Positions 10,644 through 23,984 are shown, counted from the stretch's first letter. The stretch is DNA of 64,000 nucleotides from Dermacentor variabilis (GCF_050947875.1 NC_134572.1:119186105-119250104), one strand, 5' to 3'. The notes: generated by a model not told the origin, from the sequence alone. A program made the numbers and translations.

Positions 10644-13400
10644 TATGGCTAACACAATTTCTACTCCTACCCTCTGACAGATTCATATCTGTGACGCCCT
10701 TTCTTTCTTAACAATCCGTTCGTGGCTTACGCGTGCGCAAAGGTTGCTGCTTCCTGCTGACAACACTGTCCTCGCTCTGCGCGACGTGTGAGCAGCTGTG
10801 CAATGTCTCGATGACGTCACTTCCTGCAGACGCGTCATCTCCCACTGCAGGCGGCCGCACTTCCTGCCTGTCGAGCCAAACAAAAGGCGGCGCGGCTGTT
10901 AGCGCTGCTCCCTCGAGCGCGACCGCTGGTTTACGTGACGACGCGGGTCGATTAACACGCGAACTCATTGAGGAAGAGCTTCCCGAGTATATGTACGTGT
11001 TTGCGCGTTGCGTCACTGCGGTCACAACATAGCCGGCGCTTCATCATGCAGGAACTCGGCAGCGGTTCTCGGTCAGTTCGTGGTGGGAGCGGCGCGGTTG
11101 AGCCGTTATAATCTTTGCCGGTCGCTGCTATGTGGGTCGCACCGTTAGAGGTGTTTCTGCGCGTACCGGAAACTGATTTCCGATTCGTTCCCATCGACCT
11201 TCAAGAATGGCGTCGTGCAACCACGTATACACTTACCCGTTGACCTGCGGTGCGCCGCGCTGACGTTGGTGTGGACGCTATTGCTAAACTCGTGCCTAGA
11301 ATTGCCTTTTATATGTCTATGTAGACACCGTGCCCTTTTTATTAAAAGTTTTTCTACCGTATGGGCACTCGTATAGAAACCCCAGCGAGTGCTTGTGCTC
11401 AGCTGGTAGCTGCCCGTGACTACTGTGTATAGAGCCTACGAACGAGAGGAAGGAAGACGACGCCTGGCTTTCAGGTTACATTTATGTTGAAGGCAAATCA
11501 TGGCATATGTTTTGTACGAATCCGGCTGGGCCTTCTGGGCCCTGCTCCTTTATGTACCAGCGTTGGGATATCGCTTCCTTACCCGTCGTATTCACTGAAG
11601 GGAAACAATACACCCGTTCCGCACCCGTTCTCTCGCGCAAAAGTCTTTGATTCGTTGGTCGAGAGCGGTCGAGAGATACAGCTAAGTCAACAAAACTTCT
11701 GCTTTGCCTTCCGCCGTCGATTGCAGTTTTGAGGCGTCACGAGCAGGTATAATACAATTTTTTTCCTTCCTTAGACGTTTACTTGGCATGACTTTATCAG
11801 ACCCCCCTTGCCGCGGTGAACAAATTGTCGCAGTTATGTTGGTTCGTTGGCGAGTAAAGTATTTCGTTTTTAAGAAGACGCACGTTATTGCACATTCGAT
11901 CTGCCTGCGCTTGAAATATATATGGTTCAGCAGGTGCTGCGCGATCATCATTCGTTTGCACCAGAAGCAGCATGGCGGCATCGATCCGCACGTCGCCGTT
12001 CGCTTCACAGCACGAATTCGCAGCATTCTCTTTCTTTTGCCGCTGGTCTCGGCACTCATATGGCTGCGGACCAACGCAGCAACGTCATCAAGTGACGTGT
12101 GTTGAAATGCTGGCCACCTATCGCGGTCCACGAGAGACTGACGCTAAGGAGAATGGGGTGCGAATCACGTGTGACGGGGTCAATGAACTTCGCGCCTCAA
12201 TGCCTCGTGACGCTGTTAACTAATAACGGTGTTGTCTCGCCCGCATGCGCTGTAGTTCGTCATTTCCTTCAGTTCGCACGATGATTTCGCGAGCGAAGCC
12301 GTCTCTGCATCGGCGGTCACTCTGTTGGCTGTATCGCGGAGAGTGCATGACCATTCGAAGTGAATTGAGAATCTATGCGCAATATGTGTGGCGGTGGGGA
12401 TACTGTAAATATATTTTGTTATTAAAAAAATAATAATAAACCTTTCCTTAATTGCAGGTATGCAATGTGATTTGCGTGGTTTCTGGCGCTCAGGGAGACG
12501 CTGCGGTGAATGAATATTATAGCCCGGGAAATTCCCCTGCATGCATCTGCACAATTTCATTCCTTGCCTCTTATCGGACGAACCGAATGTTTTTTCGCTA
12601 TCCAATGAAAGAAACAACGGACGGGGAACGGCTAGGTGCTATTCATTTCAGCTCATTTTGCTTAGTAATAGTACAGTGTTAATTAACCACTATCTCATCA
12701 ATGTTTACCGTTATCTTTCTTTCGCCTGTTCACACCTCGCCCACAGCTCCAAGGGACCCTGGCGCGCTGTGGAGGTCGTTCGAAAATGTACTTGGCATGC
12801 GGCGACAGGCTGTGAGCGTGCGAAGTGTCCTTTAATTGCACTTTGTGCTCCGATAGGCTATCTTTACTGAGTTTACCGTCAGTACAGCGTTACGTTGGGT
12901 GTCCGCATATGCGTGTTTTGGTTTAGTACTTTAATTCGCCCATATAACCGCGACGCCCATTGTTCCTCGAGGAGCGATCCCTTTCATATGAGATCCAGGC
13001 TGATTGCTCTCTCATCATTTCTCATCATCATCACTCCATTCTGGACGCCGCCTGCCATCGTGCCTCAGGTGCGCGTGCCGGAAAGGCTTCGCGGGGCCAC
13101 GATGTATGCAGATGTGCAGAGAGAGAGCCCCAGTAACTGAGCGGCACTGCAATGCCCGGAACGGGCGTGCGGAAACGTGCTCGACGTCAGATGCGCCGGA
13201 AGGTAAATAAGTACGCGTGCCCTGAAGTGTGTAACTGGTGTAATTGTAGGCGTGGAGAACGGCACACCCCACGCGGCGTGCGAGAAGCTCTGAGGCTCCT
13301 GAGAGAAGGCGTTTTGCAAGCGCGGTTGCTGCCGGAGCCGACCGCCGGAGCGGCTAGAGAGAACGACGGCAGCGGAAAAGATGGAACGGGGCCGGCCGGA

Positions 13401-13408
13401 TGACGTCA
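13401..13408. promoter_or_regulatory. CRE-type palindrome TGACGTCA
   Basis: A perfect CREB/ATF consensus octamer, ATGACGTCAT in context, in CpG-dense sequence about 760 bases upstream of the possible exon at 14,165. The match is seen; function is inference. Confidence 0.3.
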
Positions 13409-14164
13409 TGCTGCCGCCGGTGGGGGAGCGGCCGCCACCACTCGCTCCCCCGCCGCGCCAGCGCTCAGCGGAGCCTGGTTGCCTGCCCCCACCTGCCCCG
13501 AGCCAGCAAAACACGAGCAGAGGATGCAGTGTTCTACCACAGAGCGAACGAACGCGGAGGAGAGCGTTGAAGGAGCGAAAAAACAATAATAATAACGCAA
13601 AGGAACATCAGCCATCGAAGCCAAGCGGACCGTTCCCGTTTTTGCTCGGCGCCCTCTCTCTCTCTCCCTCTCTCTACGTCATCCTCCTCCTCCAGAGAGG
13701 AAGGAGCCAGCGGAGGCGCATTCGCTAGCATCGGTGCCGGCGCTCGATTTGCGCGGATGCCCCACCGTCTCTTCTGGCGGTCTCTGCGCGTACCCGGCGC
13801 TGTGCGCCCGTAATTTGCGTTCTGCGGCCGCAGTGAGCTTAACTCGCCCATTTATAGTGTCCGCCCACGCAACGCATCAAGCGGGAGGCGAGCCCAGACC
13901 TGGAAAGAAGCGTTGCGTCCCTTCTTGCAGCCATCTGCGTGTGCCCGCGCGGTCGTCGGAATATGTGTCGTCCTCTTCGCCCGGATTGTGCACCGCGCGG
14001 GATTTGACGAGCAGTTTTGGGTGTGCGGCGCCGCTTATCTCGTGTGACAACACCCGCGCCCACCGTGCTTGTTTGAGTGCATCGTCGTCTCCTGCGCGCA
14101 TCGCTGTCTGTGGATTGCCCGCGATGTGGGTTCTCGGAGAAAAGGCCTAGCTGCGCGCAGTGCC

Positions 14165-14291
14165 ATGAGAGGCGAGCGCTGTTGCGGCAACGCAGTGGAG
14201 AAGAAGCCGGCGGCGCGGCCGAATGCCAGGCTGCTGGCGTCGGCGAACGACAACGCCGGCTTGACGTCGGCGGTTGGCACCGGTTTCGTCG
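14165..14291 (+). CDS. Possible first coding exon (weak)
   Basis: An ATG with G at -3 opens a frame starting MRGERCCGNAVEKKP and ending in TSAVGTGFV, followed by a good splice donor, G|GTGAGC, at 14,291/14,292. The exon ends after the first base of a codon. That matches the phase needed by the exon at 47,700, so it could be an alternative, far-upstream start of the gene in the right half of the window. The chance of phase agreement by luck is one in three, the frame has no known domain, and the region between is CpG-rich unlike the body of that gene. The short exon at 45,341 is a better candidate. It could also be non-coding. Confidence 0.2.
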
Positions 14292-15415
14292 GTGAGCACT
14301 TTTCCTTTGCTTGTAGAGCGGCTGTGGTCATCGAAATGGTTGAGTCTCCTGGCCCGCGGCTCAACCACCATGTCGCTCTGCGCGGCGTTGCCGTTTAGCT
14401 TGGCGAAGGGATGTGGTTGCCACAGTTCTGGTGCGCGCGCGACTGTATTTACGCGCGAGATCGGCGTCACGTTCTTGGCAGCTGACCGCACGTACTGAGG
14501 AGACCCAACAGGGGGGCGGCAAATATGTTTTGCGCTTCGACCTCCTCCTCCTCCTCCTCCCTCGTTTCTCCTTCTACCCCTTTTCCTTTCTGCCATCTTG
14601 CCCGGCCTGTCATGCGAAGAAGCGCGCTGACAGCTGCGTGAGGGGGAAGCATCTAGCTGTGACGTCACCTTCGCGGGTGGCTGGACGAAACGCAAAAACG
14701 TCCGGGCATATTTCGCGCGCTCTCTCTCTAGTGTCAGACTCGCACCGATGCCGAGTGAAGACCAGAAAACGCGGCGCCCATTTTATGCAGCGAGACCGTT
14801 TTTATGGCTGGGGCAAGTGTGCGGAGGCGTGCTATAGTATGCCGGTGCGTCCTCTTTGTGGCCGTAATGGAACAGTCCTCTATGTAGACGCACTCGAATA
14901 GCGCGTATACCTGGGGAGGCGCATTGTTGCGATTGCTATGTGGATTTTCCATCCGGCAGCTGTTCTGTGGTTATGCGCGGCTGTGTCGGCGTGCCGTGGA
15001 TTTAAAACCCCGAACGGTGTTTGAGATAACGCGCGAGTTCTATCACTGCATGCTCCCTGATTCAGACGAAACCGTATAATATTATGTATAGCAAAGTTCT
15101 AATTCTGTGATGTAGAAATGCTCGCTTTCTCTTGTAGTCCCATTATATGCTTACCGCTCTCTATATACGGTCCTGCAGAATTGTCGGTCTTTCTTTCGTT
15201 CCTTCTTTTTTTTTTCTTTCTTTTTTAACGATTCACTTCGTTTATTATTATTCCGAGCGCTTTCAGCGGCCCGTGTGGCCGGAGGCTTTGCGTCGGAGAT
15301 TCTTTATGCTCATGCCGATCTTTGTTTTCCTTTCTGCTTTCTTTTTGTTTCTTTGCTTTGCTTTCGTTCACTGGTTCTCTTTCGCTGAGGCAGCTAGCTA
15401 GCGCTCGGCTATGTG

Positions 15416-15521
<106 letters not shown>

Positions 15522-16360
15522 CGGTGCTTGCGTCGGCGCGGCGCCCATGGAATGCACCTACCCCGGCCGCGCGCATTGCCCGAAATTGCTCGTGGTTCCG
15601 GTGTTTGGACCCCGCGGGCGTGCGGAATATACTGCTACGTTGACGCGCGTATCGACCGCGTCGGGAGACAGTGCGGTTTCCGTGCTTTTTTTTTGTTTTA
15701 TATGTTCGTTATGGGGTGTGTACCCCTCATATCTGTATGGGCCGGTTCCGGCGCCGCTGCAGCGACCCGGGCGTGTGCTGTTGACAGGGTGCCCTAGGGC
15801 GACGTGTGGCACGGACTGACTCTTGGGGCTAACTTAATAGTTTCCGTTTCGGCGCTGATAACAGTCCAGCTTTGGCTGAATGCTTGCTGGCTAAGTTTTA
15901 CTTCAAGGTGGGTGTTTGCATGACGCGTCATGTCAGCCATGTGACGCTGCGTGTGGTATAGAAAACCTGCAGGAAACACTGAATTTTGCCTCAACAATGA
16001 TTGAATGTTCTGACCTTGGACCACTCTGTACCTTGCATATGTCTACATGTTACCCGATTCTTCTGAAGACAAAAAAATAATCAGTCGGCGGTGCACCTTT
16101 TCTGCATCTGAGAAACAGAAGCGGTCGTGCACTTTTCTAATGTTCGTCCTGGAATGAAGGCGTAAGTGTAGAGAGAGAAGGAGAGGATCAGGCTTGCATA
16201 CTTTTACACGTCATCTATAGTCGTGGCGTTCCCGTTTTGAAGTGACGTCCTGCGGGGCCAAACGCGCTTCCTTTTTGTTGCATAGTCGCGTTTTCCATTT
16301 CCTTCGTGTTTCGCGAGCGTACTTTCCGTTGAATGAGCAGCACGAATGACTTACGCCGCC

Positions 16361-16597
16361 ACCCGCCGTGGTTGCTCAGTGGCTATGGTGTTGGGCTGCT
16401 GAGCACGAGGTCGCGGGATCGAATCCCGGCCACGGCGGCCGCATTTCGATGGGGGCGAAATGCGAAAACACCCGTGTGCTTAGATTTAGGTGCACGTTAA
16501 AGAACCCCAGGTGGTCAAAATTTCCGGAGTCCTCCACTACGGCGTGCCTCATAATCAGAAAGTGGTTTTGGCACGTAAAACCCCAAATATTATTATT
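16361..16597 (+). mobile_element. Ruka-type tRNA-derived SINE, full length
   Basis: A complete SINE of about 237 bases. It opens with a tRNA-like head carrying an A-box region (TGGTTGCTCAGTGGC, from 16,369) and a B box (GGATCGAATCC, 16,416-16,426), then a body with GTGCACGTTAAAGAACCCC and a 3' end ACCCCAAATATTATTATT. It is flanked by a perfect 12-bp direct repeat ACTTACGCCGCC (16,349-16,360 and 16,598-16,609), the target duplication made by LINE-type integration. The intact duplication and good Pol III boxes indicate a fairly recent insertion. The family match is from memory of the ixodid-tick SINE Ruka. This is not a functional tRNA gene. Confidence 0.9.
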
Positions 16598-16735
16598 ACT
16601 TACGCCGCCGTGCATACCCAATGAAATTGGGATCGGTGCTGAAACACTCGCATTCTATAAGTGCGGCACACTCCCGCCGAGTTGGCTACGTATATACTGC
16701 CGCACACGAATTCACTGGTTTGGTTCCCTATAGAA

Positions 16736-16795
16736 TGGCGGCCGCATTTCAATAGCGGCGGTAGTGAGATTTGTGCGCGCACCTGGTGGACAAAA
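16736..16795 (+). repeat. Diverged Ruka-like fragment
   Basis: TGGCGGCCGCATTTCAATAG and CGCACCTGGTGGACAAAA resemble parts of the SINE body at 16,435-16,520. Old and partial. Confidence 0.4.
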
Positions 16796-17289
16796 ACAAT
16801 AATATTGGTCTTCGTTACAGTCTCTATTATAGCCTAACCGCGTAGCTTTGTATAACTTCCTTGGGGCGTTAAGCGCGTTCAATCGTTCATGAGGCGCGCG
16901 CATTGGGCAACCTTCTTCAAAGTCGTACGTTCCACAGGTCGCGCACGTGTTAGTAGGAGCTTATTCGAACTTGGCCGTTTGGTGCAGCTATTCAGCTGGT
17001 TCTCTGACGTTCCTAAATGGCGAGAAATCTGGGGCGGTATATAGATAATCCGTTATCACTTTTGGCGTTATCAATGCCACCGCGCCAGCGGATGGGGGTT
17101 GTGACGAAAGCAGTGGCACCGTCGGGGTTATTTTCACGTCGCCACAAGTGTATATTGTGCATTGTCGGTACGGCTGTCGCTCAGTTTATGCATCGAGCTG
17201 TACGTGATGCAAAAGTGAAAAATAATCGATTGATCGAGAATACACCCTTATTCTGCTTCCTAGTACGAGGACATATGTTCGGTTCGTAT

Positions 17290-17385
17290 AATCCCGACGG
17301 TATAGCGTTTTCACGTTGTCGGAATGCAAAAATGTTGGTGTGCATATATCGGCACTCCAATACACATTAAAGAACATCAAGTGAT
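17290..17385 (+). repeat. Diverged Ruka-like SINE body
   Basis: The segment GGAATGCAAAAATG through CACATTAAAGAACATCAAGT follows the Ruka body (AAATGCGAAAACACCCGTG, then GCACGTTAAAGAACCCCAGG) with many changes. The tRNA-like head is not recognisable. Confidence 0.5.
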
Positions 17386-17438
17386 CACTATACGGTGCCT
17401 ATGTACGTAGCTCTCTGTTGCTATGCGAATTTAGAGGA

Positions 17439-17947
17439 TTAAAGGGACACAAAATGGGAACACTAAATCGGTTAGAGATTAATAATTAAAGTATTCTCCA
17501 GGAACTCAAGTTTGGTTGATTTCGTTGTAATGGCTTAAATTGTTAGAACAGTAAGTAAAAGTTCCAATTTCTCGAATGAAGCGCCGTTTGGGCCGTCACT
17601 GTTGATGTCACAGATCTCAAAGCACTTTTTTTTTTTCGCATTTAGGCCGTTGTGGTTCGGTAAAGGTTCTTGAAACCTTTGTAAGTTCAGTCGTTGGCTC
17701 CTTTTGAACGCGACGTAGTCCATTTTCACCGATAAATATTAACTATAGGTACGAGCAGACGTCGCCCAAATTTATGACGTCACGGCGTGTTGGTGCGGGA
17801 ATGTTAAAGCGGCGTCGCCACCCGTCTTCCTGCGCCTCTTCTGGTTTACTAAACGTCTTTTCGCGATGGGAGCAGCTTTACTGGTATAGAAGGGTAATTT
17901 ACTAACGCAGCCCAAATAATATTTCTTTCCTCTCTTTAATGTCCCTT
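17439..17947. mobile_element. Candidate MITE, AAGGGACA ends
   Basis: Starts TTAAAGGGACACAAAATG and ends CTTTAATGTCCCTT, whose reverse complement begins AAGGGACATTAAAG. The inverted match is short (8-9 bases) and the target site at the right end is lost. The interior has no transposase. Elements with TTAA(A)GGGACA ends are common in tick DNA. Confidence 0.45.
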
Positions 17948-18089
17948 CCGAACGCTATGAATCAGTCGATGGATCGAGCAAAATACGGCCTGTAGCCTTG
18001 TCGCACAATGGACACGAATAACCACGTGGGCTGCCGTATTTTTGCGGCTAGAAGGTATAGTCGCAGCCTGTGTAAGAAACAACTCCGGC

Positions 18090-18185
18090 TGCAGGATGGA
18101 TGGATGAGTGCTATGAGCTTCCCCATTCGAACTGGGGTGGTGGTTATGCAGCCTCCGCAACGTCACCTAGGGAGGTGTGAACCAC
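18090..18185 (-). repeat. LINE 3' end with CATCCATCC tail
   Basis: On the minus strand: CACCTCCCTAGGTGACGTTG, then CCCCAGTTCGAATGGGGAAG, then CTCATCCATCCATCC. This is the 3' UTR and tail of the LINE family seen at 1-300 and 4,030-4,110, without coding sequence. Confidence 0.55.
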
Positions 18186-20328
18186 ATGGAATGGAAGTAG
18201 AGGGGTTCGTGTAGTGCGTCGGAAGCCTTGTTCTTTTTTTTTTCTTTTTCGAAGCAGGTGTCCCTGTGTATCATCGAGAAAATGCAAAGCTTCGCCCCTG
18301 CGCTTTCTTCGAAAAAAAAAAAAAAAAAGGGTATGGCTTGCAAGCGGCCTCTGTGCGTTCCGAGTACTTTTGGCGACGACTGTGCCTCTTGCTCCGTTGA
18401 CCTTGGCCGCGTGCGACAGTTGGGTCCTCAGCTGCGCGCTGACAGCGAGCGGACAAAATGACACGGGACATCCGGCCAGTCTCCCTCCGCTCTCCATCCT
18501 CTTGTTTGTGACATGTGGCGCGACGGTTTCCCTCTCCCCTCTTTTGCCCCGCGCTCTGCTCGCAGATGATCAAGAGCTCATCCGATATGCGCGATGGTTG
18601 CGTAATGCATGTTCGGAACTTGGCCCAACAGCCGCGTGCTCTCTATTTCTTTTATTTTTTTTTAACACGCTGCACTGCTGACAACGAATAGAAACAGATG
18701 CCGGGAACAAATTAATCGCGAGAGCCCCTTGCAGGTGACTTCAGCTCCTCCTCCTCTTCCTTGTCATGCACCAGCATCCTTGTTCTGTTTCTTTAAGTTT
18801 TATTGAAATCATGGGCCGAAGTGATAACGTAGATTCGTAGTCTTCAGCCTAGTACAGCATTCTAGGATGGATTTCGTTTCTTAAGTAAGAAATTCTTTCT
18901 TTCCTCTTCAGTCGGACCTTAAAGAGACAGACAACCGTCCAGAACGTAAATCGAGATAACCCCGCCGATGGAAAGATTGCCTATCGTTGTGGCTGAAACG
19001 AACTATGTTTTTCTCATTAAACGTGGATTTATATTTTTAATTCATCACCAAAAGTCGCGAAGAATGACCTTTGGCGCCTCACGCTGCAAAAAACAAAGCT
19101 AAGAGGTCCATCACGTGACCTTCTACTAGTGTACGCGGTTCCTTGTCTCTTCATTAGTATTGAAATGCAGTATAGTTGTTGTTATCCGTTTTTCCTGACT
19201 TACAACATGCAGATAGGCCTTCGTTTGTAGTGAGCAGAAAAGTGCGCTGCCAGCCATGAGGTAGGCGGGCACTTGAGGAGAAACGCGGTACAAATATAAG
19301 AAATGTCTGTACAACAACGCGAACTTATTGCACCAGCTTTTTATTTTCAAAAGTGGTTGTAAAGGTAAAGCTGTAGGTGGTTAACAGCCACACTCACTCC
19401 TGTGAATGCATAACGATGGGCAGCTTTCAAAATTTGCGAGGCGGGCCACCGACATCGCTCCGACTTCGCAGCGTTGTGGAGGAGGGACTCATACTTTTGT
19501 AGAGGCTGCTGAGATCGAAAAATTCCTGTTCACAAAAGATCCACGCGCTTTCGGAAGTAACCGCTGCTGGTGTAAGCACTACCGTGGGTCAGCTTAGCGT
19601 TGCGCAGTGAAAAACTAGGTCCTTAAAAATCGGTTCTCAGTCCCTTCAAAAAGTCGTCGCTGCCTGGTGACAACTGTCGCCCGTTTTCTCGCTCTTGCCT
19701 CCAGTCTTGTTATCTCCGTGGTTACTGCCCTAGTTTAAAGGGCAAGGGGAAAGTATGCATGGAGGGAGTTCTGGCGCGCCGCAGCTGGGGTGTGTCGCTG
19801 ATGAGAGCTGTAAAAAAAAAAAAAAAAAAAAAAAAGAAGAAGAAAAAAAAAACACTGGGGCACATTTTATGATACACCATATCGCTTGGCTTAGTTACGT
19901 TGCTGTACCGTACTCAGAGGTGCAGATAGGGAGATAAAGAAACGCCGCGCCCGCTGCGGACACTGTCGTAATCCCACGGATCTACGCTTGGTCTCCGCGT
20001 GGTACCCACCGGCCTGTAATCTGTTCTTACCGCGCGGTGGCGACAGCCGCGGCGAAGAACTCGTTATTTTGTTTGCGCGTGGCTCCACCCTTAGCCATTA
20101 TAGCGTTCTCCGCAGCACAGGCAGAGGTCGCCGAGGGCTTTTATCAGTGGATGCTTTTTGTTTTTTGTAGCCTCAGTAAATAGCTTACGCCCAAAGCAGC
20201 CATATATAAGTGCCTGCTCCCGGTGTGCGTCATTAGTTTGCGTGGCTTGCGTTACTATATCTGTGAGCAAACGCCGGTGCGTGTATAGAGGCCAGTAACT
20301 TTCTGCGCTCGTTGCTCGTATTTCTGCT

Positions 20329-20375
<47 letters not shown>

Positions 20376-21170
20376 GAGTTGTTGCCCGATCTTCTACCGG
20401 AGGTCATGTGCGCTAACTCTGATACATTTGGTTACACGGGACCAATCGTTTCGTTTCATGGTGCGGCAGCGGAGTCCGACTTTCCTCTACCTTAGCTTCG
20501 ATTTATCCCGTGAGCTCTAGGGCTCGAGCGCGCGGCTTTCAGCTGGGAAAGGCGTTCTCTTGTCGTGAAACGCTCTGTCGAAGACGGGCCTTCTTGTTGA
20601 AACGTCGGCCCCAGCGACATTCCTTCTAGATATCGACCACTACTAATCAGTTCTTTTAGTGCCCTTGAACAATAACTCTCAGTGTGTCGTTCTTTTTTTT
20701 TTATTCTCGAGAGGGAAGGGGAAGGGCGGGAGAGAGGGGCAGAGGCCAGTGCATAGTGTGGAAGAAACAAGCAGCAGAGAGGGTGTCTTTTTTTTTTTTT
20801 TAGCTCAGTTTCTCTTGGGGAAATCTTCAGAGCTAACGAGTGACATGGTTGAGCCGAAAACAAAAACAAAACCTCTTGCAGCAAGGCAGCGCTTTTTGAC
20901 GTCAAACCCGGGACTTCCCGAGTGAAACGCGTCACTGTGTAATTAGCATATACAAAAAAGAAAACATACTATAGTCTGATGCAGCCTTTCATGCTTCGCT
21001 TCGTTTTAGATTATCAAACAACATTAGCGTATACGTTGGCGACTTCAGACACTATGCTGGCAGTCTTGGCGCATTAAAGTCTATACCGTCTTTTATCTAT
21101 ATGGTGATTCGATAGATCGCCAACGATAAAGGTAGGCCTAGCTGTGTGGATAAATCGATAGAACATGCAC
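18186..21170. other. Unassigned 3-kb stretch
   Basis: Several A/T homopolymer runs (for example at 18,312 and 19,812) and a TA array at 20,333. A TTAAAGAGACAGACA block near 18,918 could be one end of a further MITE but I cannot find its partner. No gene supported. Confidence 0.45.
20333..20371. repeat. (TA)n microsatellite
   Basis: About 19 TA units without interruption. Confidence 0.9.
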
Positions 21171-21224
21171 TATTAACGCCACGGACTGAAGCGGCTGACC
21201 GCACGGGAGGTGCGCCAGCCTCCA

Positions 21225-21995
21225 CATATATAGGCACTCCTATCCGTGGCATCAGCGGCGCCACGATCAAATCGCGGAAGCCCGCAGACGCTATATACGC
21301 TCTGTTTACGACGCGAAGCGCCCTCAAGTTGCTCGCGAGCGTGCATGGTCCCGAAAATCAAATGAAGGCGTGGTTTAATGCTGCCGTGTTGACTCGCGTC
21401 TAACCCCTGTATACGCCGATGCCGAGACATCGAAATTTCGAAGCCGGTCCTATAGCAGGTGCATCCTCTTCCTCTCTCAGCTGTATGTAGCATGATTAAG
21501 TGCACGACCGGTTCGCAAATTCAAACGTGAAGAAAGTCGGAAACGAATTGGAACGAGTTGCTGCTCTACCAGAATTTCCTCAGTTTCTAAACGCGGCTTA
21601 TTTCGGGCTCCAAAACGTATAAAAGCAGGGCCATACCACGAGCGCTATAATGCGCTTATAATAAACCTATTACCGAGCGACTGCACATTTCACTCTCGTG
21701 TAGTTATGCAATGCAGGCGTTCTGATCGGTTTCTTTTCGTTCGCGTTTCAACCCGTGTTAGCGGGGGGCTTTTCCTAATTTCGGTCTTTCTCGTCGGCCT
21801 AAATTCGAGGCTCGCTTATACGCGGGATAATGCGGTAGCTTTGGAGCAAGCTTTAATTCGATTTTCAAGACCGCGCTGACGAGCAGTTTGTGCGTGCGGC
21901 GCTTCGCGGCGTCCACAGAGCGTAACGTCGACGGGCTTCCGTGATCTAATCGCTGCGCCGGCCGACAAGTCCCCTTGTCCAAACGTTGGCCCTAC
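21225..21995. repeat. Pair of diverged inverted repeats of about 170 bp
   Basis: The segment 21,240-21,402 on the plus strand (ATCAAATCGCGGAAGCCCGC, then CGCTCTGTTTACGACGCGAA) recurs inverted at 21,816-21,985, read on the minus strand as TTAGATCACGGAAGCCCGTC, then CGCTCTGTGGACGCCGCGAA. The copies are separated by about 410 bases. This could be the ends of one transposon or two opposed insertions of one repeat. No transposase is seen between them. Confidence 0.55.
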
Positions 21996-21999
21996 GCTG

Positions 22000-23890
22000 A
22001 AGCTTATCTCGTCTGGCCACTGTCTGTCGCCTCTTGTGCGCTCACAGCTGCCGTTTGAGGGTGCGACTTCGAAGTTGCGAGTCCGCGTAACTTCGAACTG
22101 CACCCTCAGACATGCCTGCGACGTCCTCGACTCTATGCCGATTCTAGAGTTTCATCTTCGACATATTTTAGAGAGAGAGAGAGAGAGAGCATAAGAGCAT
22201 ATATGCTCCTGTAAAGGGTGTGAAATGTTGACCCCACAAAGCCTAAACACCGTTGCACAGAAACGAAAATTAGAACAGCTTGATAACATTTACTTTTGGT
22301 CACGGAGATTACGTTCTTGCCAGAAAAAGAAAGAACTTATACAACCAACCGTTATTTGATAAATCAAGATATAGCCATTAATTTTTAATTAGTTTTATTA
22401 TCTATCCAAAGCTGAAAGTTCACTATACGGGTAGCATGTCAGAAACGCTATATACCTTAATCTTTGCGTTAAGCTTCCGGCGCATAAATCAGCATGTTGA
22501 GATATCCAACTCGGCGTATCAGAAACGACACGTTAAGATGTGTGAGTTTAGATGAAGGGGCTTAGCGTACGCGTTCCAAAGCTGCACAGTTGGCTATGGG
22601 GGGGGGGGGGGGGAGGGGGGAGTGACGCCGCGTAGTGAAGGTCTGCGGATCAATTTTTACCGTGCATCTAGGGTTTCATAAAAGCGCGCCTAGAACACGG
22701 CGCGTGTATTTGGTACGTGTTCTCCAGTGGTGCATGTTCCACTGTGCACCTGAGCTTGCATGCACGGTTGCTGAGCAACTCCCTTGGTCTGGAATTAAGA
22801 GTATACGTTTATTGCAGAGGCTTTAATTGAGCGCTCTCGCTCACGAGCGAATGTTGACGCAATGCGTCCGACACGCATTGCATGCGAAACACCGGGAAAG
22901 TCTGCACGGAAAAGTGTTTTTCGCGGGCCAGTACCAAATACTCCGCACCTGTATGTGGCTACACGCACCCAAGACGTGCATGCAGTTTCATTAAGGAGTA
23001 CAGGATGGACCGGATGACCACGACGGAACGGCAGACACGCTGACTTCGATGCACCGGTGCGCATTCCAGAGTTGTGAGGCGAGGGTGTGTGGATCAGCGG
23101 CGGGTCGATGACGGGCGTTTGAAAAAACCTGTATGCTTCGCTGATGTTTGCCGAGGTAGAAATTGTACGTGTCACTTTCCTCGTGTAAGTGGCCCCTTTC
23201 GTCGCTTCTCTACAGGAAAACGAATGGCAGTCCTAGTTTAATTACCGACCCCCATTTCGCGAACGTGTAGCTAACGGTTACCGAGTGTATATATATATAT
23301 ATATATATATATGATACGCTCTTAGCAGTTGCCGTCCGTAACGCTGCGCCAAGATCTGTGTGCTCACCTGTAGACCTTAATTGCATAAACAATTGAGGCC
23401 TGCAGTCGCCGGTATGACAAACAGGATAGTCGCTCTAACTCTCGGCGCCTTTACTTTAGAATCACAAGCTGTGTTGATAATTCGGAGGCGAGAGTTCCTT
23501 CTTTTTTTTATGTCGTCTACTTGTTTATACGTTTATTAACTTCACTGTCGTTCTTGTTGGTAATTTCTCCGTTTGCGCATCACTCGTCGTCAAGGTAAGC
23601 GCCCGTTGAAGTGCACGCCTTCTTGTAGAGCAAGCGCCAGATTCACGTTTCTTTTTTAACCCCACAAAGACCACTAACAATTCCATGTAAAGGAAACCTA
23701 AACAACTCTCTCCAGAAAGAGAAAGAAATGCGAGAGAGTGAGAGAAACCGCTATTATGTGTTCTGCGTCAACTTGTTCGCGCTTAAATCAGAGTGAATAA
23801 ATTTCACGTGTCAAAGTGAGCGTATGGAAAAATGGAACGTTGGACTATATAGGTGGGGTTAATTCAAAGAACTTGCTGCAGGCCATCATC
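22000..23890. other. Unassigned 1.9-kb stretch
   Basis: Contains a (GA)n run near 22,171-22,188, a G-rich run near 22,600-22,620 and a TA array at 23,288-23,312. No gene or element with defined ends is visible. Confidence 0.45.
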
Positions 23891-23895
23891 AGAAA

Positions 23896-23899
<4 letters not shown>

Positions 23900-23984
<85 letters not shown>
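23900..23984. repeat. (TA)n microsatellite, left of the palindrome
   Basis: About 42 TA units. A second array is at 24,340-24,392, directly after the palindrome. Confidence 0.9.
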
